In this document: positions 1 through 12,247 of the stretch, one piece after another | Layout of the letters: every line of letters begins with the position of its first letter | Position numbering within the stretch: the stretch's first letter is position 1 | From: Otis tarda | Taxonomy: Eukaryota > Chordata > Aves > Otidiformes > Otididae | Assembly: GCA_026413225.1 (NCBI GenBank) | Contig: CM048591.1 | Location: 4,231,001 to 4,295,000, forward strand | Direction of reading: 5' to 3' | Length of the DNA stretch: 64,000 nt | Translations under genes and position numbers: made by a program | The notes under the pieces: generated by a model | Databases searched by the model: none | Seen by the model: the letters and a program-made list of their open reading frames with translations, nothing else | Told to the model about the DNA's origin: nothing

Positions 1-1080
1 ACAGCTCATCTCTGACTTCTAAGCTATGCTGGCAATTTACTTTTGCACTCTCCACCGCTGAGATTTCCATTGTTGCTTTAGTTCTATTGAGTTTAGGATT
101 AAACTGAAGGAAGCAATTTTGAAACCTGGCCTTGGGGGCCTCAAAGGCAAGGTTGTGAGGAGAGCAGCTCGTGAATAGACCACAGCCTGGGGTCTCCTGG
201 GAAATGCACACCTGCCGCAGAAAAGCACGATTAGCACCAGGCTCAACAAGCCTCATCTGCAACGTGTCCGGGAACCCCTCCTTGCCCTCTACTAATCAGG
301 GCTTAATGCCTGAGGAGGTGAAAGCAGCCTCCACTCAGAGCATCCCTCATTGTTTTTATTTTTAATTTTAAGAAACTCCAAATACAAACTGTCCCCTGTG
401 CCAAGATGGACGGAGTTCATCCTCACACAAAGAACGGATCTCACCTGCTGTCTTCACTAAGGCTTGAAACAGCCTAGGGCTGGGAGGAAAGTGTAGCTCT
501 TGGCTTTTTGCCCAGAAAATAAGACTCTTCAAAAGGCCACACATGCGAGCGCGCACACACATACACACACACAGGCTCGCAGAGAGGTCTAGTGGGAAAA
601 GGAGATGGACAGAAAAAATATTCTTTTCTGCAAGGTTAATTGACTATAAGGTGAACTTCATCTGGAGACAGCCCCTTGTGCTGAATGTCTCCGTTTGTCA
701 TTTGGTTGGAGGGGAATAGATGAAGCACTCAAAGTAACCACGCAGCAGGAATGAGCAAACACACGGAAGAGTTGATTTTTGTAATCTGACCCTAACAAAC
801 AGCAAGCAGGACTCAGCATCCACTGCAGCTTTCCTTTCCAGGAGCACTGGGTGCATCACACCCTCTGCTGATTTTGGGAAGGACTATCATGTGCTGGGCA
901 CCTTTGAAAATGAGAATCCATGTCTAGGTGGAGAAATATGGATGTGGGAGCTCTACTTGAAGACTCTCAGTCAAGGTTGTTGAAGGTATTTAGAAACCCA
1001 ACTTCCACTGACTTTCAATGAAAACCTTGGTACCCTTGAAGATCCCAGCCCTAAACTATAATGGGGGGAAAATTATGATA
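1..1080. other. Intergenic or intronic DNA, no gene recognised
   Basis: Only short unrelated open frames are present, with no coding-like composition or domain motifs. The one distinctive item is a CA-rich simple repeat at 551-573, listed separately. Confidence 0.6.
551..573. repeat. (CA)n microsatellite
   Basis: Alternating C and A for about 23 bases with one interruption by T. A short dinucleotide repeat, probably length-polymorphic. Confidence 0.8.
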
Positions 1081-1120
1081 ATGTGATTATATTATGACAT
1101 ATGCGATTATATTACGACAT
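1081..1120. repeat. 20-bp tandem duplication, two copies
   Basis: Bases 1081-1100 and 1101-1120 are the same 20-mer differing at two positions, both T-to-C transitions (unit positions 4 and 15). This is a local tandem duplication that has diverged slightly. Confidence 0.85.
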
Positions 1121-4100
1121 TAAATCACTCATGGGCCCTAGGTAGATTTCATATGTCCATGTTCACATGTCCATGTGAGTTTACTGTTTAAAGACACCGA
1201 GAGGAACTCTGAAAGCTTATCTTTCCGTAATGCCTTTTTGATGGAGCTTAGTATCCTTTTCTATTTGAAATGTGACACATCAGTGCACTGATTTCATTTA
1301 AACCATCACTTGCTTTCCCTGAGTTGTTTCCTTTTCTGACAAAGCAATAAAGAATGGTGGGAAGAGGAGAAGATCATTGTGTGCAGGAGGAACAGCCCAT
1401 CAGTGGGCAAGGCCTGCACTATGCACCCTCAGGAGGCTCCCGTGGATCCTGACACTTCAACTCTTAGCTCTGCTGTTAGTATTTCCCTAAGTAACTCTTT
1501 GCTGGAGTGCCATTCCTGTCTGCTTTTATACTGTGAGCAAAAAGAAGAATTTCAGGGAAGGGTTCAGCAAGGCAGGTGGTCTCAGACCCAGTCTGAGCCA
1601 GGTTTGGATCCAAAACCTCATTGCGTTGTGAGCAAAGAGCTGTTCTCAGGGTAATGTACAATTCCTAACACAGGATCTTGGCCCAGTGCTACGGTAACCC
1701 AACTATGGGATTTCCAGATCAGAGCAGGGTCTCGCTCACACAGCCTGGGATTAGCAAGGCTGGGTACGTATCCTTAGAGATGTATGTGGAAGCTGTTGAC
1801 AATGGGTCAAGGCTGTTGATGATGAGTCAATATGTAACTACTTAAGTCTTTTGACCATTGGGAAAATTAGCACCACAAAGATGGGCTGTTGCAAAAAGCC
1901 AGGTTCTAGGAGGAAGCACTAAAGTTTCATATTCAGCTTTAGAGAGCAATGATTAATTGTCATTTATAGCACAAGAGTACCTGGAGATCCCAGCTGAGCT
2001 CAGGGCACTGTTTTACTGGCTCCTCTCCACTTTCCCTCTCCTGGTTCTCACAAAATACATCTTCCACTACTATCAAAGTACTACTAAGAACATATTTTCT
2101 TTTTACAGCCAAAGCCTAATTCCTCAGGAAACCAATCCTGGCCAGTGTCTTATCAGCCATATATCATTTGCCTTGATTTCAAGTTTCATCCTGTGCGCAG
2201 ATGGATTAACAAGTTGCAAGGTCCAGTAGTGATAACCCAGAAAAAGTCCAACAAACCTCTTTGCTTCCAGGGCTGGGGGAAGAAGAAAAGAAATGGAAAA
2301 AGCATCAGCTCGAAACATGTCCTCTAAGGACCACACTAAAATTTATAGATTAAAAAAAATATATCATGTATCAAAATGAAGCCAAATCAGCAGTTTTGGC
2401 CTTGCTTCTCTAAGCAGAAAGGCTTTGGTGTCCGACTTCTCCTTGGCTGCCTTTCTAGGCCTGCAATTCACAGCTGCATTGAAGCGGAGCAGGTCCAATA
2501 ATGCCATTTGTTTTCCACTTAACAAAAAAAGGAGAAAAAAAAAGAAAGAGGGACATATAAACGGATCATAGAAGAAGGGGACCATTAGCAGACGTTTAGT
2601 CTGACCATGGCTGGAAGTGCAGATGGTTCAGAGGAACACAGCCAACTTGGCCTTTATATAAGCTATCTTGTATCTCCCTCTTTTCTTTTCCCTGCACTGG
2701 CACTCAGATTGATTAAGAGGTCAAAAAAAGGCTGCTTCAGTGTGAGAGTGTGCATGATATATGACAAAAGTTTCTGTCTCACAGTTCAGGCTTTCTAAAC
2801 AGCTTAAAAGACAAATCAATGTATAAACTAATTCTCAGCCTGTTTAAGTCTTTTTTTTTTTTTTTTCCAGAAAGCTGTATGGACTTCTCTCTCTCTTTTT
2901 TCTTTTTAATAATCTAATGACAAATATTTAGAGAAGTGAAGAAAACCAGGCTGAGCAGTGGAATGTGAACATGAGGAGACAGAATAGGAAGGCCACTTTT
3001 AATAAAGCAGGTGAAAAATAGGATAAACATACCTGATTTATTCAATAGACACAATATATATTCTTCAATAAATGACTTTTCTGAAGTGTAAGGAAGAAAA
3101 GCAAAAAAAAAGTGTGAAGGTCATCTTAATTGACTGCTTCCCATGTGGCAACCTACCTCCCGTACTCTCTAGCCTCTTGGCTGAGGTATTTCTTGTGTGC
3201 CTGTTTTGTGAAGAGAAAATTTTGACTTTATGAAAGACAATGGAAATTTGTTAGAGGAGATGTCTTGTACAATAACAAAAGTAATGATCTTTATATGGAT
3301 TTAGGCACTGTGTGTGTAGACATCTGTCTTTCAATTGCTTTAGGGATACAGGATGTCTGAACACCTATCTGGTCCCTAAATCTTAGTCTCCTCCTAACAA
3401 AGAAACCCTCTTAAGACCTAGTCAGTCACCTGCTTGACTCTTTGAAACCTCCTGGATGTAGATCTTCTCCACTGAACTTCAAACACCTTAAAGTGGTTCA
3501 GCATCTGAAAATCAGGCAAAGCTAGGAGCTTTATTAAAGGCAGAATCCCAGCCCTAAGTACATCTAAAGCTTTGGGTCTGAACTGAAGCTCAGGTTACAG
3601 CAACTCAAGCAGGCTGACTGAAGTCCTGCCTGCACTTTTAATGCTTAATTATCCCAGGTGCCACAGGGACGAATACATGGAAAACAGATGGAGAGGTACT
3701 CCTGAACATCTAAAGATAAGCAGATCAGCTAGACCAGGTTCTGTAGATCTTGTCTGAATAGTTAATCACAGGAACACAGAGATGAAGAGAACCACATGGG
3801 TCACTGAGCCCAGGCCTGCAATTTTTTCCCGTTGTGATTTACAACCTGGATAGTATCAAGAGCATGCCAGGTGCTTCATATAGTCAAACAGTCTGACAAG
3901 CTGGTATTTATTTCGGAGGCAAAAGAGGCCAGGCTGTTTTATGAATCCAGGTTGTTGTTATTTTTTATTTTGAGGCTGAGAGGTTACTGATCATTGTGTT
4001 TACACTGGACTTTGGGATGTGGTATTTTTGCTCACCTTCATTACCATTGACTGTGCATGATATCCCAGTACTTTAATTTAAGAACCATGATTGTTAAAGC

Positions 4101-7100
4101 TTTCTTCATGACTTTACTTGAGTTATCCTTGGATGTATTTTGCTTTGGGCTATTCAGCAGAGCTACACACGCAAATAGCTAGCAGAATTTATCTATAAAT
4201 AAATATTTGTGCAATATGTGCTTAAACTCATCTCTATGCATTCCTTAGATTTGTACATGATTTAAACATACATATGCATATAGCATTTTTTTTTTAAATC
4301 CAACTGATATAAATAGTTTTCCCATTACCTGAAGCATCTAACTGTTTCTTTTCCAGATGCAAAACCAGAAGACAATAGATACACCTTTTGTAGCTGGGAT
4401 TATTGATACAGTTTAATCTCTTTGAATGTGCATAGAAGAATTAATAGTAGCCTGAATTTAAAATTGATAGCCAAAATTCTTATTTACTGAGTGTGTGTTT
4501 ATTTGACAAAACCACATTTTTATGTCTACTTTAAGGAAAAGTCTTTCATGGAGTTTGACATACTGGAATAAGTTTCTCTATAAATATCCCAGAGGAAGCA
4601 AGTGTAGAGGATTTTAGAAGCATTTATTGGACAATAGAAAGTGAACATTATTGAATAAATCAATATTTTTTAAAAGGTGGTCATAAAAAACATTACCAAA
4701 AGATTCAGAAATGATCAGTAGATATTTTAGACTTGCTACTGACAGAAATGACATTTGACAAAGGTGGGCATAAACTTATCAATAAAATATATTGTTGGTT
4801 ATTATGCACTATACTATCCATTTATTTGTTTGAGTTGGTAATAATTAGATTATTTACTTTGAATGATTTTTTATTCCTTGGTCAATTATTTGTGAATGTG
4901 CCCCTAGTGAAAAGCGTGACTGTTAAAGATTTTGTTCATATGATTTGCACCTGAAAAGTTCCCTCTGATACATGAAGTGCTGACAGTGTTCACGGGGCAA
5001 TTACTTCCATTAATGAAATGTCTTTGAAACCTGGCCGGGAGTAACAAATTTAAACCAGTGAAAATGACTTTGTAGGCACCGACATGAAAAGATCAGCTAG
5101 ACTTCTGAAAATGGGCACAGAATGGAAAAAAAACACCCAAGCATGGTAGGATGTGTCTTTCAGCAGTATTGTTTTCAGGAATACTTACAGATACTCAGTG
5201 TAAGGAGGTGTAACAGGAAGCATTTAAAGCTAATTTGGTTCTGGTCCTAAATATTTCCACAACTGAATGTCACTAGAAAAGTAAAACATAAAATGCAAAG
5301 CCATCTGACAAAAACCCTGAAAAATAAACCTCACACATAAAGCTGAAAACACAAGTTCAGACACATAAGCAGAAATTAATTTGCCAGACAATAAATTTCA
5401 GTGATGTGCCAAAGTATGACAGCAGATAGGCACAGCAGACATCTGTAACACATAAATACACAAGTGAGCTGGACACAAGCTATTGTGCCAAGAATTTCAG
5501 TGCATGAGGACACTTTATTACAAGAAACAGAATCCAAAAGACATACAGAAAGCTCAAGAGATTCCTGTTAACCCTCCTTCCAATACGGGTAAAGATCTGT
5601 TATGGTGGGACAAGCTGCTTAATGGATTATTACTTAGCTTTTTAGCAATACAGAAGTATTCAGCGCATTAAGCGATGATGTACTACTAGCTTGTAAATGG
5701 CAGATTGTTCACTACAGGGCTTGAGAGAGGTTAATAATCATGATAGTGGACCATGAGTCACAAGTGTCTCTTGTATATCGCTTTTTCAGTTTTATAGAAA
5801 AGTATAAACTTGCCACATCAAACACTTGAACTACACAGTCAAGAGGGAGAATCAATTAAGCCAGTTGAAAGGGTTGGCGGTGAAAACCGAGGGAAAAGTT
5901 TACCCAGCACACTGCCTTGCCTTTGTCAGCCATTCAGAGAGCTGAGAGAGGAAAAGCAACATCTTCACACACCCACCACTTAACAGGCTTTTTGAGATAA
6001 AGGCAATTAACTTTGAGATAGCTATGTAACTCTTTCATAATAAAATAAGCTAAGACAATAGCAACAACCAAAAAATGCCATGGAAAAATTCTAGTGGAGA
6101 AAAGCTGAGCTCTTTAGAGAAGTGACCCTAGCTACCCTAGGAACTACTTATATGGATTAAGAAAAGACCTATTTTCTAAGGACATCGGAGTGATTGCCAT
6201 CCACTGCCACATCTTCATCTCCTCTTCTTCCACTATAATGGAGTGAAAACCGGTCCTTATTTTTAATTACCCACATTATTATAATCATTCCTTAAGACTC
6301 ATCAGAGGAAATGAAAGGAATATGATGGGCTGGAGCGCCAAACCCAGTTGCTAAGACTTTCAGGAAGTCTCCATACAGACACCACAAAGGTTCTTCTGGG
6401 ATGCAAATAACATGATGACTGATAGAAAGATATCCAGTCTTATTGCAAAAGCGCCAAGGGTACTTGGTGCCATCAAGGGTGAGCAGCTCTGGCAGTTTCC
6501 CTAGTGACCCCTTCCAGTCTCAAATTTTAACTTCTAGGCACTAGGTCTTGGAATGTACATGTCCACAAGTCTGAAAGCCTTGCAGCATCTATCTTTTCCA
6601 TGTACCTATACAATGATCAAAGAACCTTCTCACTGTTAAGAGGAACAGACTGAGTTCCTAAATCTCTACAGTGCAACATCTTGATGCACATATAAATATT
6701 GATAGCTTATCGTTGTCTAGGAGAATATTAAAAATGCAGATGGGTAAGTTGCAACAGGGAAGTTTTATACAGACAATCTGGGGACATTCGTGTAACTTAG
6801 GACAAAGTAACCCAAGAGTGATTCAAGGTATTGTTGAAATTCTATTTTGGTGGTATGGTATGCAGCCTGTGTTTTACTTCACATTTGTTAAAGGAAAATA
6901 AGTTAAAATACAATTAAGTGTACTATTTTAAAGCCGTATAGATTTGAAGGTAAGAAAATGCTCCATGCCTTAGATGGATAGAGTTATTTTCACTTGTTTA
7001 TTCTCCTACTATAAAATTCATTATATTCTAATGAATTTGTTTTAAACTGGAATTGTTCAGTAGCTCTACTGTTGTTACTGTCAACATAAGTCAATGTTAT

Positions 7101-7439
7101 TCTCATATGAAGACTCTGACATCTAATTTACTTGCTACCAGTGCTCTGACTTTATGTATAGATCAAGATTGTCAAATACTGGACAGACACACTTGAAACG
7201 TAATTTTACTGAGTCCAAGGTAAAAAAAAAAAAAAAAAAATCATATATAAATAAAGCTTAGACTGTCAGTGTAATGTAGTCTCTGGTAGCAATATTCTCA
7301 CTTCCCTTTTCTTACATCCAAGGGAAAGGACTAAATGGAAAGGAAAATTCACCAAGTAATGCAAGTAATTATATCTATTTTTATGAAGACAATTAATCTA
7401 TTACAACAGTACAAGAAGGCTACCATCCCTGCTTGTAAA
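1121..7439. other. AT-rich non-coding DNA, no gene recognised
   Basis: No open frame here shows a recognisable domain. Homopolymer runs occur at 2851-2866 (T) and 7222-7240 (A). The stretch at 3760-3850 vaguely resembles the start of an old LINE end, but not enough to call. Confidence 0.55.
7222..7240. repeat. Poly(A) tract, 19 A
   Basis: An uninterrupted run of 19 A followed by an AT-rich stretch. No retroposed sequence could be recognised upstream, so it is called only as a homopolymer. Confidence 0.85.
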
Positions 7440-7870
7440 CACAGGTTATTTTATAAAACAGTGAAGCCACCCATTGCTGTTGTCCATCATTTATTACTTG
7501 CCTGATAAATACTTCAATTACATTTAATAAATAATATATTCAGGCTCAGTGAAGTGGTAATTCTTTAAATTAATTATTAAATTCATGCAAAAGATTTTAT
7601 TGCAAGCACTACTAAGGGAAATTTCTGCCTTTAATCTAAAGTGATTATTCATTATGTGCAGTAAAGGCTCCATTTGCATATTATTAGTGAAGTAACCTTT
7701 AGCCTTCCTGGCAACAATAAATATGCATCTCGATGTTGCTGTGCATTAACGTTCTTGGTTAGCCTTCCAAAACTAAAGCCACGATAAACAATATGTAATA
7801 AAGGCTTTGTTTATGGCCTTCTACCAGCTGTTTTTTGATATTTCAAATATACAACGATGACAAAATGTCC
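7440..7870. promoter_or_regulatory. Candidate AT-rich enhancer-like block
   Basis: The block contains an octamer-like POU site (ATTTGCATA at 7672-7680), a second ATGCAT core near 7733, TAATTA homeodomain cores near 7570-7580, and forkhead-like GATAAACA near 7793. It also has four AAGGCT/AGCCTT words, near 7664, 7700, 7761 and 7802. Such motif-dense AT-rich sequence in gene deserts is typical of conserved developmental enhancers. This is inferred from motifs only, since no alignment was possible. Confidence 0.3.
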
Positions 7871-8282
7871 AGTAAATGTATTACAGCAAGTTGTTAAAAG
7901 GTGTTGCCTGCAGATGGTTAGTTGATGGGAAACAGTAAAAGTGGAACCGACTAATGCCCTAGAGGGCTGAGTAGTAAATTCATCTCAAAAAGATTTTTTT
8001 AAAGCCCTCTCTTTGATGGTCTCCCATGCACTGAGCTACCCTGTGCTTGCTGCTTTCCTTACCCACTATGCAGCAGAACCTCTGGGAGTTAGACATGTGC
8101 TTTGACAGGGCTCAGTTCCTCAGATGGTAGATTTTTTTTTCTGTCTTGAGCAACTCTCAGCACCAAAATAAAGTGTTTCCAGCACCATCCTTGTCTACCT
8201 GCCCTAACTTCCCCAGCAAAGTAAGGAGGAACTTGCTAAGGAGAGAAACCCTGCTGACTTTCAATGAGAGAAACTAGAGCAG

Positions 8283-8340
8283 CTTCTCTTTCCATCTTTC
8301 TTTTTTTTTTCCCTCTCTCTCTGTCTTTCTCTCTATTCTT
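8283..8340. repeat. Pyrimidine-rich (CT)n-like tract
   Basis: Nearly pure C/T over about 58 bases, including a T run and CT dinucleotides. Low-complexity sequence; the short open frame that reads through it is not considered coding. Confidence 0.8.
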
Positions 8341-10793
8341 CACAGAAATCCTTAAAGCAGAAATGATCCAGATTAGTGAGTCCAGAGGACCTGATTCAGT
8401 GCTATTAAGATTACCAGCTTGTGACTGGACAGACCGACCCCATGGATGCGCCCTTCTCCTAGTAATATGCTATTGTCCTAAAGCTGAGCTGGTGATTTGG
8501 TGCTAGCCGAACAATATTTACCACAGATTCACAGTTCAACCTGAAATCAATCTCGAAAAGTCAAGTCTAAGTGGCTTCTATGATTACATCTAGCCAGAGA
8601 TGACTGCACTAGTTGCATTCTCCAGATCTTGGTCCATCAGCTCTTCATCCATGGAGCCTTCTAAGGCCTGACTGCTGGGACCTTTGATATGTGTGCACTC
8701 TGGGATTGATCAGTTTTGCAGGGAAACCCTGGACGGATCCCCCACAGAGATATTTTCTTTTCAGAGATGCTGTTTCATAGCACAGTGCCATGATCAATGC
8801 TTAGATGTCAGCCAGATACATAATTGGTGCAAGTCGCACCATCCAAGCACGTGGTAAGCAATGAGGAACATCATCAGGAGTAGAAAGCACAATCTGGCCC
8901 TGGCATAAACAGAGGTACTGAACACCCCTTACAACACCCAAAGCTGGAGTTTTCACTAAGTGATCTGCTGCTCTGGATGATGGAAATCCAGGCTGCATAC
9001 AGGTCCTCAAAAAGCTCTGAGTCCTAGGAGAGCCAATGATCCAAAAAAAAAGAGAGAATAATTACAGTTACTACATTGTGATCATGTTTCATCCTCTATA
9101 GGTCTACAGTCTCTAGCGTAGTGAGGTTTTTAATGGATGTTCTCGAAACAGTGCTTTGTTTTAGCCTTCTGCTTTTAAGCTGTTAAAAAAAAATAGTCTC
9201 CAGAAAGACAGGAATGAAGTGAAATATTAAATTGACCACAGGCTCCTTTTACTGACATGCCAGGTGAAAAGACTTTTTTTTTCTTCAGAGTGCATCCCTT
9301 GCTTTTTCTTTTTCTAGCTGCCAGTACAGGCCAAGCACAGATTCTTTCACCTGCCAGGTGTTTGTAAGTAAGATTTCTGAAAAATAAAGTCACCTAATGT
9401 GTGCCAATTGGAAGCACTGTTTTAAAGATGTTATTCTGTATTCAGTAAATCCACGCAAGGAAAGCATGTACTGTTTCCCATAGGCTAACTGTGGGAAGAG
9501 ATCAGATGGGATTCATCCCACCAAATATCAAGTATATAAGTTTTGTTGTCTATTTGCCTATGATTGGTAAGAAACGCACCTCCGAGAGGCAATGCAATGT
9601 ATCCTAAGGGGTGAGCAGGATAGTATTCCTGTTGCAGTGGCCAAGTTCCGTAGAGGGAATTCAGTGCTTTACGGTGCAGGGTCTGAGACTGCTGACATTA
9701 ACCAGGATGAGTCCCGCCTATTGTAAAATCCAAGAGAAAAAAAAAAAAACCAAAACAATTTATAGCTTATTGTGCTTTGACAGACCAAGGCAAATCATGG
9801 GAAAGCGTCAGGATGATTATTAACCTGTTAACGCCCAGGATGGGAAAACACCTTGTCCTACATGAGCGTTTTAGCCTGTGTTAGTTGCCGTGAGTGAGCT
9901 AAGATGCAGCTCCCCTTCACTTCTTATGACGCAAGATGTGTTTTGTTCTTTAGCCAGATTTTTTTGTCTCGAATTTGGAGGCTGCAGAAAGAAGCTGACA
10001 GACTGCGTTATCTCCCTTTCCAGATCTGATTCCAAATTAAAGGCGTCTTCATTGGTAAAGAGTCATTCACTAATTTGTACAAAAATGCAATGTGTATCAA
10101 ATCTCTGTAGACTCTGCTTTGAGATAAGAATGAATTCAGCATTTTACGGAGCCAGGCTCCCTTCCCCCATCCTGTTCACATCCACATCTCTAACACAGAG
10201 ACCTCTGGTTCACCTTTGAATCACTTATGTTCTCTTCACCGTAGCAATCAGCTCAGTCCTACATAATGTGTAAAGTGCTGACATTTTCAAGCAGCCTAAT
10301 GTTTCTCACAGTCATCTAGCAGCCTTTCAAATGCAGAATCCTAGATGCCCTTGCTTTCCCTAATCAGCTAGCTGTGAAAAAGAAAAATGGAATAAAAAGT
10401 CCTCATCTATCCTCCTGTCCCTTGTCCCTCCCCCTCGCAATTTGCTGTCCATCCAAACTAATCCCCCTGCATCCCTCCCATTATACAGATGCAGTGAGGT
10501 CTCTGAACACAAATATTGTAACCCTCAACACAACTCTATCGATTCACGCTAAGGGAAATAAATTTAATTCACTCAGCTTCTCATCATCTTACAGCTCCTT
10601 TAGGGCTAATCATCTGTGTTAACTTTCTCTGGAGTCTTTCTAATGTCTAAGTGCCGCCGACTATTTTGTAGCCGACATACGTGTGGCAAGAGAACGAATT
10701 GCCCCGCGGTGGGTTTCTTTTCTACAACAGTGGTTTTACTATTAAAGAGAAAAGAATCAGGTTTTGGTTTAAGGCTTGAATGGCAGGTTATGT

Positions 10794-10839
10794 GGCTGAC
10801 TATAACAGCTTCATACGGCTGACTATAACAGCTTCATAC
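10794..10839. repeat. 23-bp perfect tandem duplication
   Basis: The 23-base unit beginning GGCTGACTATAAC occurs twice back to back (10794-10816 and 10817-10839) with no mismatches, which suggests a recent slippage or duplication event. Confidence 0.92.
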
Positions 10840-12222
10840 AGCGATTTGTAGTCAATTTTTCTTTCTTGGAAAAAAATTTACAGTATTTATGCATCCAGAT
10901 AAACTTTTATGCCTGTTCAAGAGCCACAATCATCTCTTTGGTTTTAAGGAGAATGATCCTTTTCTCAGCATCCCAGTTTCTTGAATTACCAAATTTTAAT
11001 AGCTAACCAGCTTGTTTTTGCAGGTCTGTGAGAAATGCAGTCCTTAGTAGCAGGTCTTGACTGCTGATAAAAGAATACTCCTAATGCCTGACTTCAAGCC
11101 TGACTGAAATGTGCCTTTTAGAGATGTTACAAAATGTAGACACACTTTTGTTCAAGGCTGTGGATTCAAATTCTTGTTATTCCACAGATTTACTAGGTAC
11201 TTCTGAGTAAGGGCTTTCTATCTTTAAAATACTGCTGACCATATATTTTTTTTTCTTTACTGTCTGCTTAACATTCTCTGAGGGGCAGGGGTTGTTAGCA
11301 TGTGTTTACATCAGGCTGTGAATTGCACACTGCAGAAATCAGCAGAATTTATTTTCCTGCTTGTTGCCTCTCCACACCTACTTTGTCTATCTTTCCCTTC
11401 ACCTTTCTTATTACCCTTTTTGATCTTAAGGGTCTCACTCGCTGTGGAGAGCTGAACTCCTAGGATTAATCCTGGTCCTCTGGCCCTTTCAATCCTGTTT
11501 ATTCCTTGATGGCAAGTGCCGCTGAGACCTTTCCCTGGGATATGCCACCGCCAGCATTAAATCTGTATGGCAAAACCAGAACTTGCCACCTACCCACTTA
11601 GCTTCTTCTCTTCTCAATTTTCCTCCTGTTTTCTAGGCCCTAAGGGGAATACACTTCTAATGGACATTTATCTGGTCTGATTATAGACTTCTACTCTGAA
11701 TTCCCGTCAGAGAAAGCCTCTCACTTTTTCCTCTGAGTTTACCTAGAATCTAGGGAGATGAACCTCCTATTCTGGGTGGTGAGTAACACCTCATGGGGTA
11801 TCATCAGTTTTCAAAAAGACCAAGGTCAAAAAAGATAATTTCCTTTGCTAGAAATCTAGCATTTCCCATTTGGTTTCACACAGCAACCTTGCAAATTTTA
11901 TAAGGAAGACAAATACAAAAGCTATGCTAAGACCAATGCAGAAGAGATTCTTGCCTGCAGTAAATGAGAATTTAACTCTGTTTTGCAGGGTGAAGAGGGC
12001 GTCCCAGTTCTGTGCAGAGGTAGGACCTGGGTGGAAACATCACCTTCCCCTCTAGCCTTCCTGCTTTCAATAGAGGGAGCACTGTCTTACAGAACCCTCT
12101 GTTCTGGAAATGGACCAGCAAAGAGTGGGAAGATCCCCATCAAGTTCTGCTGGTTTTAAGATGGATATAGTTGGAGAGACACAGGGTTTACCCCCCAGTC
12201 TCCATCACTCCCCAGTTGCCCC

Positions 12223-12247
12223 TTTTTTTTTTTTTTTTTTTTTTTTT
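12223..12247. repeat. Poly(T) tract, 25 T
   Basis: A run of 25 uninterrupted T. It could be the tail of a minus-strand retroposed sequence, but nothing recognisable follows it. Confidence 0.85.

Noticed and set aside
3760-3920. Possible very old LINE 3' end (GGAACACAGAGATGAAGAGA and following)
   Set aside because: Only one or two words match; order and ends could not be followed.
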